From assembly GCA_949987705.1 (NCBI GenBank), contig OX465281.1:1714001-1778000 (forward strand): a DNA stretch of 64,000 nucleotides, given 5' to 3'. Below, one piece after another: positions 44,535 to 55,539 of this stretch (position 1 is the stretch's first letter; every line of letters begins with the position of its first letter). The notes beneath the pieces are model-generated. The model ran no database searches and had not been told where the DNA came from. It saw nothing but the letters and a program-made list of their open reading frames with translations. A program made the position numbers and the translations under genes. The DNA comes from Thereva unica (Eukaryota; Arthropoda; Insecta; Diptera; Therevidae).

Positions 44535-47095
44535 GCGTATTTTCATGTAACTACTTCTGTGGAAGTTATCTAGACCAAGATTACACGAATTACAAGACTA
44601 ACTTTCGTATCCTGGTCCTAGTTCAACAAAGCTGATGACAATCTAATCCATTTTAAGAAAAAGGTAATTTGTTTTCCAATTAACAAAAAAAAGCGCCATG
44701 ACTGTTTTTGCATCCAAATTCAGCTCTAAATTTAGCAATTAACCCAAGGTGAACGAAACCGCCGAGTGAAAGTCCTGATAAAAAAATGGGATTTTATCAT
44801 TTGGAGCCATTAAATGGGCGAGAGGTAATGTCTGGTTGCACGCCGAATATTCCAAATTGTGGTGATTATCTTTGATCTCATGCGATGCTCATTTGTAATT
44901 GTAATTTACACACTGTAAAATATATTCAAAATTATGAATACAAATGAAACTGAATAGAATTAACACGAAACTGAGTATTTGGAATGAAATAACAATTCAT
45001 TGGTTTAATATTTATATTTAGATAGGTCATTTGTGTGTGTGCTCATCACCGCATGTTAAGTCTTTATTGAATTCATAATTGTTATAGGATTTGTTGTAGT
45101 TAAAACAACATTAAACTAAAATGGTTCTAATGATCAATAAAAAGCACATTATTTTTGCAATAGAAACAATCATTTATCCTAAATGGCTGTTCACAATCGA
45201 ACCAAAAGAATAGACAGAATGGCCACTTAAGAAATAAGTATCGATATTGATTTACAACCAATACGTGATAATCGCATGCCAATTGAACACAAATGTTTCG
45301 TGCAACTGCTGGAAGGAACGAACATACTCTACCACCGTTTTCACCAAATCACCTTCAACTTCTTCAGTAATAATCCAAGCATTCAACAACCAATGACTAC
45401 AAAAAACATCGTCGAAAGTGCCTTGGAGTTTTTCATTATTGTTGTTAACTGGCGCACAAAAACGAACTTGCTTTCGGCTGCACTTGCGTCTTAACCTTCC
45501 ACCAAATCTGGTGAACTCACTACGTTCGGTTTTTGCATCGAAAGAAGGACAGAGGTGTCTCATATCCATAAGCACAACAACACTGTATCTGGATCAGTGA
45601 GAGCTGCAGTGGACCAAACTTACCATATTATGTGTCGCAATCGAAAACAGTTATTCGATTAAATATTCATAATTTTTTTTTGTAAATAACAACAAAAACC
45701 CCCTCTTACCTTTGCTTCACGTGTATCCAATTGCAAGTTTAATTAAATATCCAAAAAAATCGTTTCAGAGTTAGTTCCGATCACTTCAATTGCACCAATA
45801 TATCACTTTTTTCTTTCAACACGATCGAGGCAAGATCACTGACTTTTTTATTGATAGTAAACAAACTTTTCTTGATTATTATTCAACAGAATCAATTATC
45901 GCAGGTTTTGAGTCGTCGCACAGTGCCAAGAGATTCACTTGATCGTGGATCATCTAGATCTAGAAAATCCGACTGCACATTCACCTGTTGATCGTTGCAA
46001 AGATCATCTTCCAGACTGTCGAACCATCCAGCTACGAAACTACAAAACTTTTTATCCACTAGAGCCGAAACTACGCTTAATAATTACGAATATTATTTGT
46101 TGTTAGATTTTTGGAACTTTTCACAATTATCCTCCAAAAAAAATATAAGCTGCGCGCGCACGATTTCAAGCAAAATTATTTTTAACTGCTTGCTTCGTTG
46201 GTAAAATTCAAACTGAACAGTGCAACTCTGTAAAGACTATAACCGATCCAGAGTGATTAGCTGGGAGAAAGGTAGATAGTCGGTGGTCGGCTGGTTGGAA
46301 ACTACACCTAGAGGGTCGCCTTGACTAGATCGTGTGCGCCTGCGTACGGTTGCGCGGTACAACAGCGAATGGGAAGACCCCAGAAAATTTTAATCAGTTG
46401 AAAGACGGAATCAACTAGAAAACAAGCGGATGGCGGTGGGCACTCGCTCTGCAAAGCTGCGCGGCTGCACAGTCTGCACTCCTGCGCTGCAGAGTGATCG
46501 CAGCGCGGCGTTCATTATTGTACACGATCAATCGTCGGGTAACAGCTGGAAGTAGCCACTGGAAGCGAAGATATTTGTGTGGAAAGTGGAGAAAGTTATG
46601 AAGAGAACATATTTAGGGTTACAAGAGTGCGCGATGTTTTTGTTTGTTTTGTTTGATTGAATTCTGTTGATTTGGTCGTGGTAACGATTAGGAGATTATC
46701 TTTTGTCCACTCCTCGTTTAATGGATAAGATGAAGTATTTTCTTTGATTTTTTTAATCAGTGGACGTTAGAGAAAACTTTTTGTTGTTTAGTATAGTAGC
46801 AGACCAAAAATAATGTCTTCTATACTGTGAGGATATATGTGTTCATTTTATTTGTTGCATACATTTTTTATAGGAAGCATTTCGTTTGATCTTCCAATGA
46901 ATTAAACACTTTCAGTGGAGGCACTGTAACACTTACCCCCACTACGAGACTGGACTGCTCGGCTCGCTTCCTCACCCTGCACCCGTTTTTACGGGTAAAC
47001 ACTATAATAGTTCGTTTATGGAGAGAACGACTCCACTGTAAAATAATCTTTCGAACTCATATAATATCCAAGAATATAACCGCACACTTCACCGC
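44535..47095. other. Unassigned sequence
   Basis: AT-rich from 44535 to 46220, GC-richer at 46290-46560. The minus frame 45252-45575 (107 codons) has no recognisable domain. No supported gene. Confidence 0.35.
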
Positions 47096-47107
47096 TTTCT
47101 GTTCAAG

Positions 47108-48165
47108 CCGGGGCGGCGCTTTCATAGGTGTAAATGGTGCACTTGCACCGGGCGCAATTGAACAGGGGCGCAATTTCAGAAAATAAGGTGTTTAAAAAAA
47201 TTTATAACTTTCACAAAAAAATTGAAAATTCCAATGACTTCGTTTTCATCTATCCATTTTTATTGCACCATATAAGCTCACACAAAGGCAAAAATTATTC
47301 CGATGACTCTGTATTGTGTGTGTGTTGCTGCGCCTAAAACTCAAGCGACGGCTCTGATCGACGGTCACAATAATATTCAAAAATCCTATCAGGACGGATG
47401 ATAATTTTGTAGGATTAGGTTAAGCAATTCCGTCCAGCATACTTTTGGAACGGCGGGCCTATCCTCTTATTCAAAATTCACCTTGTATTAGCCACTAGAG
47501 AATTGAATAGGAAATTTGGAGAAATTTGGAAAGGGATAGGCGAGAAAAAAAACAAAAAAAGGAGAAAAGAATTTAGTCAGTCTAGTCGGCATGAATTTTG
47601 GAAAACAGCCGGAAAAAAGAACTACGTCCAAAAGGGTTCATAAGTAAGCTGCCAGAGTCAAACTGGGCAAGCAGTACCAAGATTCTTGAATAAGCATCCT
47701 AAAAGCTTGATGGGGAAAAGTTACCGATGGCAGAAAACCGAAGACTTTTTGGAGAAAAGGGTTAAGATCTGGACCAGTCGAGATAGGTTGCAGGAGCCAG
47801 CTCGAACTCCCCAACAGCTTTCCATAGTTGGGAGTTGAAAGAAGACCAGGACGACACGGGAACGCCATCTCTGGCGAGTCAGATAAGTAGCGTGCGTTGC
47901 TGCGTTGTTTTTGATGTAGAGTAGGAGTGCAACCGGCCTAAGGACCCAGGGCAGTTCGAGGCCCCATTACACTTTTACTAAAAAAGGGAACTACAGTAAA
48001 AAAAGGGGGGGGGGAGATTACGATTTGAGAATCAGTTTCGATAAAACGCCCCTAAGTAACACCAAAATGTATAATACCTACTCACTGCGATCAAAAACTA
48101 AAGAGCTTTTGGGGGCGCTATATGGTATACTGCACCGGGCGCAAAAAACCCATGCGCCGGCCCTG
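47108..48165. mobile_element. Non-autonomous hAT-like element with perfect 8-bp target duplication (1058 bp)
   Basis: The element begins CCGGGGCGGCGC and ends GCGCCGGCCCTG, giving 12-bp terminal repeats with two mismatches. It is flanked by the exact direct repeat TGTTCAAG (47100-47107 and 48166-48173). Eight-bp duplications and CAGGG-type ends are characteristic of hAT transposons. Sub-terminal sequence (GCGCTTTCATAGGTG at one end, GCACCGGGCGCAAAA at the other) matches the 260-bp copy at 28101 in inverse orientation. No transposase motif is recognisable inside; the 76-codon minus frame (47638-47868) is not convincing. A G10 run lies at 48004-48013. Confidence 0.85.
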
Positions 48166-48179
48166 TGTTCAAGCAGCCA

Positions 48180-49020
48180 TATTTGTGGTATGACTAAACT
48201 TTCGACTGTAGCCAAAAGAAGCCGTAATATCACATCGATTAGACCGGTCGGAAGCGAAAACTTAACTGTTCCCTGAATTGTTCTCGCAAGAAAGTCATGC
48301 TTTAACAGGCAAATAACTCCGCTTTTTTGGAACCTAATGTCGTCGAGATCACTGACTTCAATTTCAGGATCCTGCCGCGATAACGAGCGCTTGTCACAGT
48401 TACGTTCCGGCCGGCTTCATTTTTTTAGGAATGTGGACCGATGATTCCACTAACCCACAATCTACACCAAACCCTTGTTTTGTCTGGACGTAATGGCATC
48501 AATTGAACCCCTTTTTGTTGCTCCTTAGCCTAAAAACGACGGCATTGGTGTTTGTTGACGTAGCCAATAAGTCAGAAATCGGCCTCACGTTACACTGTAC
48601 ATCATTTCGTTTATTACCCTGATACACAAACCGGTTTTATAGACAAGAGGTTGCAATGTGTTTTTTCCGCACTTTTGCCTCAGGAAATTTGTCAGACTCA
48701 CCCAGCAGACCAACACAAATATAACATTGGACTCGATTACTGCGAAAATTATGAGAAATTCCCCCTCTCATACGTGCTTATTGTACAACCACAAAGGTAT
48801 CACAATCGTTACATGAAATAAAAGCAAATTAATGCTTAGGGTAATACCCGCATCATAAACAAACGGGTTTGATGTGAGTATCGAGTGATACATAGTGTAA
48901 TTTGAACCATTGACGAAACAGCGGATCTCTTCTTCTTCTGAATATTTTGTTGTAGTCAGTAGGGTTCTGACACTACGATCTGGGTGGATACCCCCGGCGG
49001 TGTCTCCTGGCATAGACATG
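48180..49020. other. Unassigned sequence
   Basis: Only short frames on both strands; nothing recognised. Confidence 0.35.
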
Positions 49021-49044
49021 GAAGCCTTAAGGCGTGGATACACA

Positions 49045-49343
49045 ATACGAGTTGCTGGCTTGACAGTGGACAGTAGTGATGAGCGAACGCAAGAACAAGA
49101 AAAAACTGATATAGTTTTGGTCTTGTACAGTTAGTCTTGGTCTGGGTCTTACAAGCATAGCTAAGTCTTGGTTTTGTTTTTAGCCTTGTTAAATGTCCAA
49201 GACCAAGATCATTTTTGCTCTGCACCTGCGCACTCGCATGACAGTAGCTCGACTCGCTGCCCCGGTCACACCATTGCGAGTTACTGGCCTGATAGTGAAC
49301 AGCTACTGCACTTGTGTACTCGCATGTCAGTAGCTTTAAGATT
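49045..49343. repeat. Direct-repeat array around CGAGTTACTGG
   Basis: ACGAGTTGCTGGCTTGACAG (49048 onwards) and GCGAGTTACTGGCCTGATAG (49275 onwards) are diverged direct copies, each followed by TGGACAGTAG/TGAACAGCTACT. Further CTCGCATG and CAGTAGCT words recur up to 49920. Probably an older, decayed element into which the MITE at 49344 inserted. Confidence 0.45.
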
Positions 49344-49678
49344 GGCCAGTTTCACACGAGTCAACAGCCAACCATCAAAAATCGACCGTCATCGTTCATT
49401 CCCTTTTGAAGGTGGATGAAAAATCGTATGGGCTTTCACGTGAGCCAAATTTTTCAACCAACTGTACGTCAGAATGCTTTGCTTGTTGTTGTAATCTTAA
49501 TTCTCTTTTCTGCTGCTTCTCTCTCTTTTGTTCCAATAAGAAAAAACAACAACAACCACACAACTGTCAAAGGTTCAAAAGATCTCCCCTCCCCTCCGCC
49601 TTCTTTCACCCTCTTTTTCACAAGCGATGTTTTCAGTCGATTTTTGTTGGTTGGCTGTTGGCTCGTGTGAAACTGGCC
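49344..49678. mobile_element. MITE with ~44-bp ends GGCCAGTTTCACACGAG and 3-bp duplication
   Basis: Left arm 49344-49387 and right arm 49636-49678 are reverse complements with about four mismatches and a one-base difference (GGCCAGTTTCACACGAG, CAACAGCCAACCA, CAAAAATCGAC). Both ends are flanked by ATT (49341-49343 and 49679-49681). The interior is a pyrimidine-rich strand (TCTTTTCTGCTGCTTC) with no coding motif. A 3-bp duplication fits a PIF/Harbinger-like origin, but the transposase type cannot be proven from ends alone. Confidence 0.85.
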
Positions 49679-49944
49679 ATTACAGTAGCTATATACTATC
49701 ACTTCGCAATACCGTGCAAGTTGACGTCCGAGTCGCATGCGAGCTGCTGCTTGTGGCGTGTTGGTAAAGGCGAGTGGAGAGTAAAAATTAAAAAAAATGT
49801 TGTAGTAGCTCGGATGTGAGGTAGACCAACACGCATATTACAATAACTCGTATGCTGCGGTCACACAGTGCGATTAGCTGCACTGCAGTAACTGAATAGG
49901 CCAGCTCGCATGCTAACTCGCACTGTTCAACCACGGGTTAAGGT

Positions 49945-50225
49945 CGCACATGTTCGCTACCGCCACGCCGATGTACAATTCTCACCACTGCCTCGTAAAG
50001 AAAGCCATCATTGTCAGGACAATGGTTGCAGTAATGGAAGCCTTTGTGGCGGCGCTAGAAAAAGCAGCATCGAAATCCGAACTTAGCATCAACGAAAATA
50101 AGACGAAAGATATGTGGATGCCTAAAAAAAGTAGAGGAAGGATAGGACAAAATATAACAATCGACAGATAAAACATAGAAACGTAAACGAATTTACCTAC
50201 TGAGGAACTCAAATTAACAAAGGCA
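49945..50225 (+). mobile_element. RTE/CR1-like LINE, RT C-terminal fragment
   Basis: The plus strand reads RTMVAVMEAFVAALEKAASK then SELSINENKTKDM and, in a shifted frame, INKGNDITAEID. This is the segment after the catalytic box ('ALE.A..KxGL.IN..KTK' and 'YLGT.IN..ND...EI'). It faces the minus-strand fragment that follows. Confidence 0.75.
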
Positions 50226-50229
50226 ACGA

Positions 50230-50345
50230 CATTACGGCGGAGATTGATAACGATACAGCCCGTCCGATTTCTTCTGGTTGAATTTGCGTCCTGGTCTACG
50301 CCATCCCTCCAGCGGAGGTTGGGTCTCTCTCGCTGTCGCACTCTA
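50230..50345 (-). mobile_element. RTE/CR1-like LINE, ORF 3' tail (minus strand)
   Basis: The minus strand reads MRQRERPNLRWRDGVDQDAN, the same C-terminal tail as at 14165-14285. It directly abuts the plus-strand RT fragment, in converging orientation. Confidence 0.65.
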
Positions 50346-50460
50346 CAGATCTTATCGCAGACTATACTTACACAATCTCGTACGCCACCTGTGCAGTAGA
50401 AGAAAGATGGCGGAAGAGAGGCTTTGCGTTACAGCTTAAAACTCTAAAAATGCTCCTGCT

Positions 50461-50672
50461 ATAGAGGCATGTACGCCTTTGATACTGGTATGAATATATT
50501 AGTAATCGACCATTCCAAGCGCGAGTGTCGTTTTACCATGCGGTCCCCTAACTAAGTACTACTCTCGCCCAATGCTGCTTGATCTACGCAATCGAACGAG
50601 AACCAGCCTACTGAGTATGCTAATGGCGCTCTTTATGGTCACCAAGATGATTGCCCGTTTTCTTCGTCCTGT
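50461..50672 (-). repeat. 5S rRNA-like short interspersed repeat, copy 5
   Basis: Minus strand: head AAAACGGGCAATCATCTTGG, GACCATAAAGAGCGCCATTA, ACTCAGTAGG. Core TGGTTCTCGTTCGATTGCG, TCAAGCAGCATTGGGCGAGA, GTACTTAGTTAGGGGACCGC. Tail GGAATGGTCGATTACTAATA, ATTCATACCAGTATC and GGCGTACATGCCTC. It is the most complete copy and defines head, core and tail. Confidence 0.75.
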
Positions 50673-50679
50673 AAAATTT

Positions 50680-52190
50680 TTTTAAGCTCCAACTTTGCTC
50701 CCTTTAGTCTAAAAAGGTGTAAGCGAACTGTGCTTCGTTTGGACTGTTCTTGTGTGCCTGTTATTGGTATGTGCTTGTAGTGGGCTGCATTTTTCTCATG
50801 CGTACTGTGCTGCATGTGGGTGCCATGTGGGGGTTTTGAGGTTTCAGACTACAAACGGGCGAGTCTTTTTTTTCCTCGGGCTGCCTGTCTAATTTTTCAG
50901 GATAGCGGAGAATATGTTATAGGTAGTATAGTGCAACGTGACTTGAATCGCATCGCACAGCGGATTCTTTGGTGTGATTGTCACTCTCCGCACTATTCTA
51001 GTTCTAGTCTGCATACAAGATTCTCGCCGGGTCAATTTTTGGACTAGGTACTCCTCCTTGCTGGACTGCCATTAATTTTTATAGTTTTTGTAATTATCTA
51101 TTACAACGAAATAGTCCGGTATCTTTCCACAGGGTGACGATCTGTGCCAGTCAGTGAAATAAAAACGAATTGTGAAGATGCCTTTGAATGCCATTCACCA
51201 CATACAGCAAAGTCGTTGCTATTCCCAAGGAGAAACTAATTTTACAGCGCTAAAAACCCGGGAATCCGCCTCCCTGGGTAATGGTATCAGGGCGCAATAA
51301 TTTCCCATTAATGACTTCGCCTGCCTCCACAAAAAGTCGCATCCAATTTCTTCAAAGCGGCGGCATTAATTGCAGAATTGATGTCAACGAATCTTAGGCA
51401 AATTAAGAGTCGCTCTCCTCGCGAATTTGGGAAACATCCTTAATGCAAATAAAATTATTCGGTCGTGAGGAAAAAGATTCGTGCCGCTTCTGCGTAATTA
51501 CAGCGGGAATTTCGATGCTCTTAGCCCGAGCAGAAAAAACCGTAAATGGAAACTTAACGAGACTTTTTCTGTCCACGTCCAGCAGCAGGTGAATAATAAT
51601 CCGTCTTATCAGGGAAATTGTGCCTAATCACGGCAGCTACTTACGGACAGGGCAAATCTCGCAGTCTCGCTTTTAATTGTGGCTCCCAAAGACACTAAGC
51701 CCGGATTGAACCCAGCTCACCGGATCGCCTATGATCAGGCACCGGGTTGAGCGCATTAAAAACAAAACCGAAAAATAAATGTTTTTACGTAACGGCGTTT
51801 ATGTGCGAACTGCTCTTGTGCGGTTCGTTTCCAACTGAACCAGCGAAAACCGACTGCGCGCAGTTTATTAGCGCAGTTCGTACGTCACCGCGGACTTTCA
51901 CTAGGTACAAGATTTCAGTTGCAAGCGCGCAGCTCGTTTGCCAACGTCCGGAAAGTGGCTCCATTCTGGGGACAATTCGCCAGCGGATAAACCCGCCGCA
52001 GGTTCATCGCAGTGGGTCATCTCTGGCCATCGATGGAGCAAGATAAGTTCCACCCACAGCCCACTAATGGGGAGTCGCTTCATGTACGCATCATCTCACG
52101 TTCCAATTTCGTTTCTAAACAATGGCAGCAATTTGGTCATGAAGTGGCTGGATTCGAAGACGCGATCGCTGCACCGAATCCCTCTGGATC
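50680..52190. other. Unassigned sequence
   Basis: No element recognised. Overlapping plus frames at 51747-52336 (99 and 132 codons), partly running into the MITE at 52192. Moderately GC-rich at 51280-51720. No domain seen. Confidence 0.3.
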
Positions 52191-52191
52191 T

Positions 52192-52671
52192 GGAGCGCGT
52201 TCAAAAACTTTACTATAGTAAACCACGAGGTAAGCTGTGGTTATGCTACATCACTTCACTTAACCACGAAAGTTTATGTTTAACCATGGAGGTTTTTGAA
52301 CGCACCGTGGTTAACTACGTGGTAAAGAAAATTTAAAATTTTTTTTCATAAAATAGTGTCGGCTATTTGCTTCAATTATTTCCAATAATTATTTATTTAA
52401 AATAATCTCACAAATCCCACTTTGATTAGTTCATTATTAACATTAAAACAAATGTCAAAAAATTGTTTTTATTCTTCTTCTTCTTAACTATCGCTAACCA
52501 TGCCCCCGAGCATGGTTAAAATTTAACTACACCATGGTTAACCACGGGAGTTTTTGAACGCCAAAAAGTTATGCTCGTGGTTATGTTGTAGTTAACCACG
52601 GAGTTTTTGAACGACAAAAGTTTACCATAGTTAACCATGGTTAACCATAGTAAGGTTTTTGAACGCGCTCC
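52192..52671. mobile_element. Composite MITE type B, GGAGCGCGTTCAAAAAC ends (480 bp)
   Basis: Left end GGAGCGCGTTCAAAAACTTT with ACTATAGTAAACC (52192-52224) pairs with the right end 52639-52671, whose reverse complement reads GGAGCGCGTTCAAAAACCTT with ACTATGGTTAACC; about 30 of 33 match. The end motif GTTTTTGAACG recurs internally at about 52289, 52550 and 52605, with TTAACCACG words between. This suggests nested or serially duplicated ends. The core 52556-52640 is shared with the MITE at 38005. No coding capacity. Confidence 0.85.
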
Positions 52672-52679
52672 TGGAGGTC

Positions 52680-53560
52680 CGAACATGCGGCAGACTAGAG
52701 ATTGTCCCCATTACCTGGCCGTAACCTTCGCTGATTTGACATAAAGGGACAGACACGTGACCACGCTGTAATGGCGTGTAAAGCGAATGTCGATTGCCTA
52801 GAGAGGCCCGTACGAAGGAGAAAACTGCACCTGGGTTGGGGCTTTGTAGGACTCCAGTAGTTTCCGACAGACCCACACCGAATTGCACGGCGTAAATGCT
52901 GCGAGGTGACCCATTTACGACCAAGCGAAGGACCAACTCCCTGTGGGAAAGCAATGGCGCTGTTTCCAGCCATGTACACCTGTTTGATTAAATCTCTAAG
53001 CCGCGCATAATTGAAGCGAATCATGAAGCCGGCAACTTTCTAAACGACCATCCGTGGATATTTACTACCGCTGGCTCCGACGTCACTGTAGGGAACATTC
53101 CAGGCGCCTTCTCACGTCATTCCCGACTTCATTTGCTTGAAGCTTTGACAGGCATCGGCAGAAGTCGGTAATGTAAATCTGTCATTCGATGACTGATTAG
53201 TTTCCCGAAACAAGTTTCCGTTAATTGGATTTTTTGCTGCATGGCAGTGCGTGAATCGCCGAATTGTTGACCTGCTTAGGCTAAATTGAGATACCTGCTG
53301 CCAGATGTTTTGGGTCTTAAAATCAATACTTCGAGAAACGTCTAAAATGTTCTCTTTCAGGTCTTGTGTACTGCTCGTCCTGCAGGAATAAATATCTGGC
53401 TTTTAACGAAAAGTGGTTTTGCAGCGAATTTGATTTGCAAAACGGCACTTTGGCCACCTCATCAAGCTTCACCTTGAAATCCAAATATTCGGGTAACCAT
53501 TATGGTTTGCAGCAAGAAAAGCGGATTAATGAAAGCATAATGTGGTGATGAGTAAGGCCA
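52680..53560. other. Unassigned sequence
   Basis: Minus frames at 52631-53024 (107-109 codons) overlap and partly read the MITE end. No domain was recognised, and no repeats beyond the MITE. Confidence 0.3.
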
Positions 53561-53609
53561 ACTTGGCGGATATGGAAAAGAAAATTATTTTGAAGCCCAA
53601 GTGTTAGAA

Positions 53610-53910
53610 AACTAAAACTTAACGAAAAATAACTGATGAACCCTGCACAACTCAACGAACGAAGCTAAAACTGAACGAAACTCAGACTGGACGAAAACAG
53701 AACGAAACTGACATGACGTCAAAAAAGAACGAAGGAAGAAGGTGACAAGCGGTTGCTAGAGCCGACGCAAAAAGGAAAGGAGAAAAGGAGTACGCCACGA
53801 GAGATAATTAAATTGTTTTCGTCCATTTTTATTTTTATATTTGAAGAGAATAAAGGAAGAAACTCATTTCTATTCAACGTGTCCGAGTTTGATTTTTAGC
53901 GGCGGCAGCG
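53610..53910 (+). repeat. Possible LTR-like stretch
   Basis: AACGAAACT/AACGAAGCT words are repeated at 53615-53730. They are followed by an AT-rich stretch with AGAGAATAAAGGAAGAAACT (polyadenylation signal AATAAA at 53847-53852) and TTTCTATTCAACGTGTCCGA. This layout resembles the R-U5 end of an insect LTR retrotransposon, and Gypsy pol scraps lie 2 kb downstream on the same strand. No second LTR or primer-binding site was identified. Confidence 0.3.
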
Positions 53911-54054
53911 ACTTGAAGCGGCTTAAGTTGACGCCCAACACCAAGGACGAATTTGATGGGCATTATCCTGGAGGTACGTATTCGGATCAGTATCTTGTTG
54001 GTATGGTGGTGCGATCGCGTATTACAACGAAGTGAAGAGAAGTTACCGGAGATG

Positions 54055-54440
54055 AGATGCTGAGCGTCGCTGAGAGTTGGGAACGCCTTAAAAGTACCGT
54101 CATATGCACTGCTGATTCCATCCTTGGCAGAAGTCGTAGAGATCGGAACGACTGGACGATGACGAATGCAAGCTTGGGACTGAAAAATGAATGCGTATGG
54201 ACCAATGTGAGTTTGGAAGAAAAGAGAGAGACAGCATGAGAGAAAAATCTCGTTTGTGAACTAGAGCAGTACAGAGAACGAAAGCCTCGCCAGGCGCGGG
54301 AGTTCTACCGAGAAGTCCGTGGTAATGCGCAATTCACACTACGCTGCTCAAACTGCAAGGACAAAGAGGGCAATCTGATCACCGTTAAGCTACAGGAACT
54401 GGACACCATCTTTAAAGTCGAATAAGTAAGTAAGTAGTAA
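54055..54440 (+). mobile_element. RTE-like LINE, endonuclease-RT linker fragment
   Basis: The plus strand reads ESWERLKSTVICTADSILGR then SRRDRNDW (about 54070-54150). Further on it has AREFYREVRG (about 54296-54325) and CKDKEGNLITVKLQELD (about 54355-54408). These match the basic linker ('W..FK......A...LG......WFD', 'FYREV', 'KDKDGNLLT') between endonuclease and RT of RTE-type elements. It ends with AATAAGTAAGTAAGTAG (54421-54437). Confidence 0.7.
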
Positions 54441-54444
54441 TCAA

Positions 54445-55530
54445 GAGTATTCCGAACATGATCTAGAGTAAAGTTAGCAAAAATACATATAGCAAAAACG
54501 AAGTAACCAATGACGCAGGATTAGCAATCTGAACGTCGTGATGCCAAAGTTGTTGTTCACTGCTCCGATTACAAAAGAAAACACCACCCACACTTAATTT
54601 GAATATTGAGGATTGATGAAAAAGTGACAAACATTTCTGAGAACAAACGAACTCATAGAACAGCCGAAAAGCCATTTCCGCACGGGCAATAAATCTTAAT
54701 TTCCTAAATACAACGAGAACAACAACTTGAGATCTCCACGCTGTCTCCACCACGAACGAACAAGATTCTAAGCCAAGAAGCAGCAGCTAGACCTGCTGCA
54801 GCCACGAAATGGCATCATTGGCGTGTTTACAAAGTGCCAAGAGGATTCCATTGACACCGGAAGCGCGGTTATGAGCAGAAAGTGGCCAAAGAAGCGACCG
54901 TCAAGCCGTCAATTAGCAGCGCGACAGCCCCGCATCGCATCAGCAGTGTGGATGGGGAGTTCCACAGAGATTTTTGAGGTCGCGCTGCATTCGTCCACGT
55001 GCATTTCTTTTGTTTACACTCAATTTTCCCCGAGATGTCGTTAATAATTCAATTCCGCAGTTTTGCAGCCATTTTCTTATCTTCGCTGTACTAATGAAGC
55101 GTGCGACGATTAAAGGAGAGCGACACGCGCGTGGGCGTTAGGGAAGTTGTTTTCATGTTAAGAAAGGTCTTGGTCAATAACTAGTGAGGGTTGGAGTGAT
55201 TATGTTTGCATTAAGATGGTTAACTTAAGACTGGATTTGTTAAGTGACACTTCACAAGCACAAGTTCACTTCTAAAGGACATCGGGGTTTTGTGAGTTGG
55301 TGCTGACCTTTTGGGCGTTTAAGACAGCAATTAAAAGTGAGATTGAACTGATTTATTTCAATCTTGAAATTGTCTATTGCGATTTTGAAATATTCTTAAA
55401 CTTGGCACTGCAATAACAAGCAGCGAGATTGGTCGGAAAGAAGTCTACCGTGGAAATTTTGGCAATTGCTTTGACATACGAAGCACCGCAGTAAGCAACA
55501 AATTATGGAACCAGACTCGGCAACCGCATT
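54445..55530. other. Unassigned sequence
   Basis: Short frames only. The GC-rich stretch 54780-55000 has an open plus frame (54823-55044) without a domain. Confidence 0.3.
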
Positions 55531-55539
55531 AACACTAGA

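Noticed and set aside
48004..48013. G10 run as a G-quadruplex or regulatory signal
   Set aside because: Single homopolymer run inside a transposon, next to an A run; no further G tracts nearby.
49945..50345. Twin-primed LINE insertion
   Set aside because: Twin priming gives diverging segments; these two converge.
50461..50672. A functional 5S rRNA gene
   Set aside because: The core is only partly 5S-like, is changed in the promoter boxes, and lacks the 5S 5' and 3' ends; the copy has foreign head and tail.
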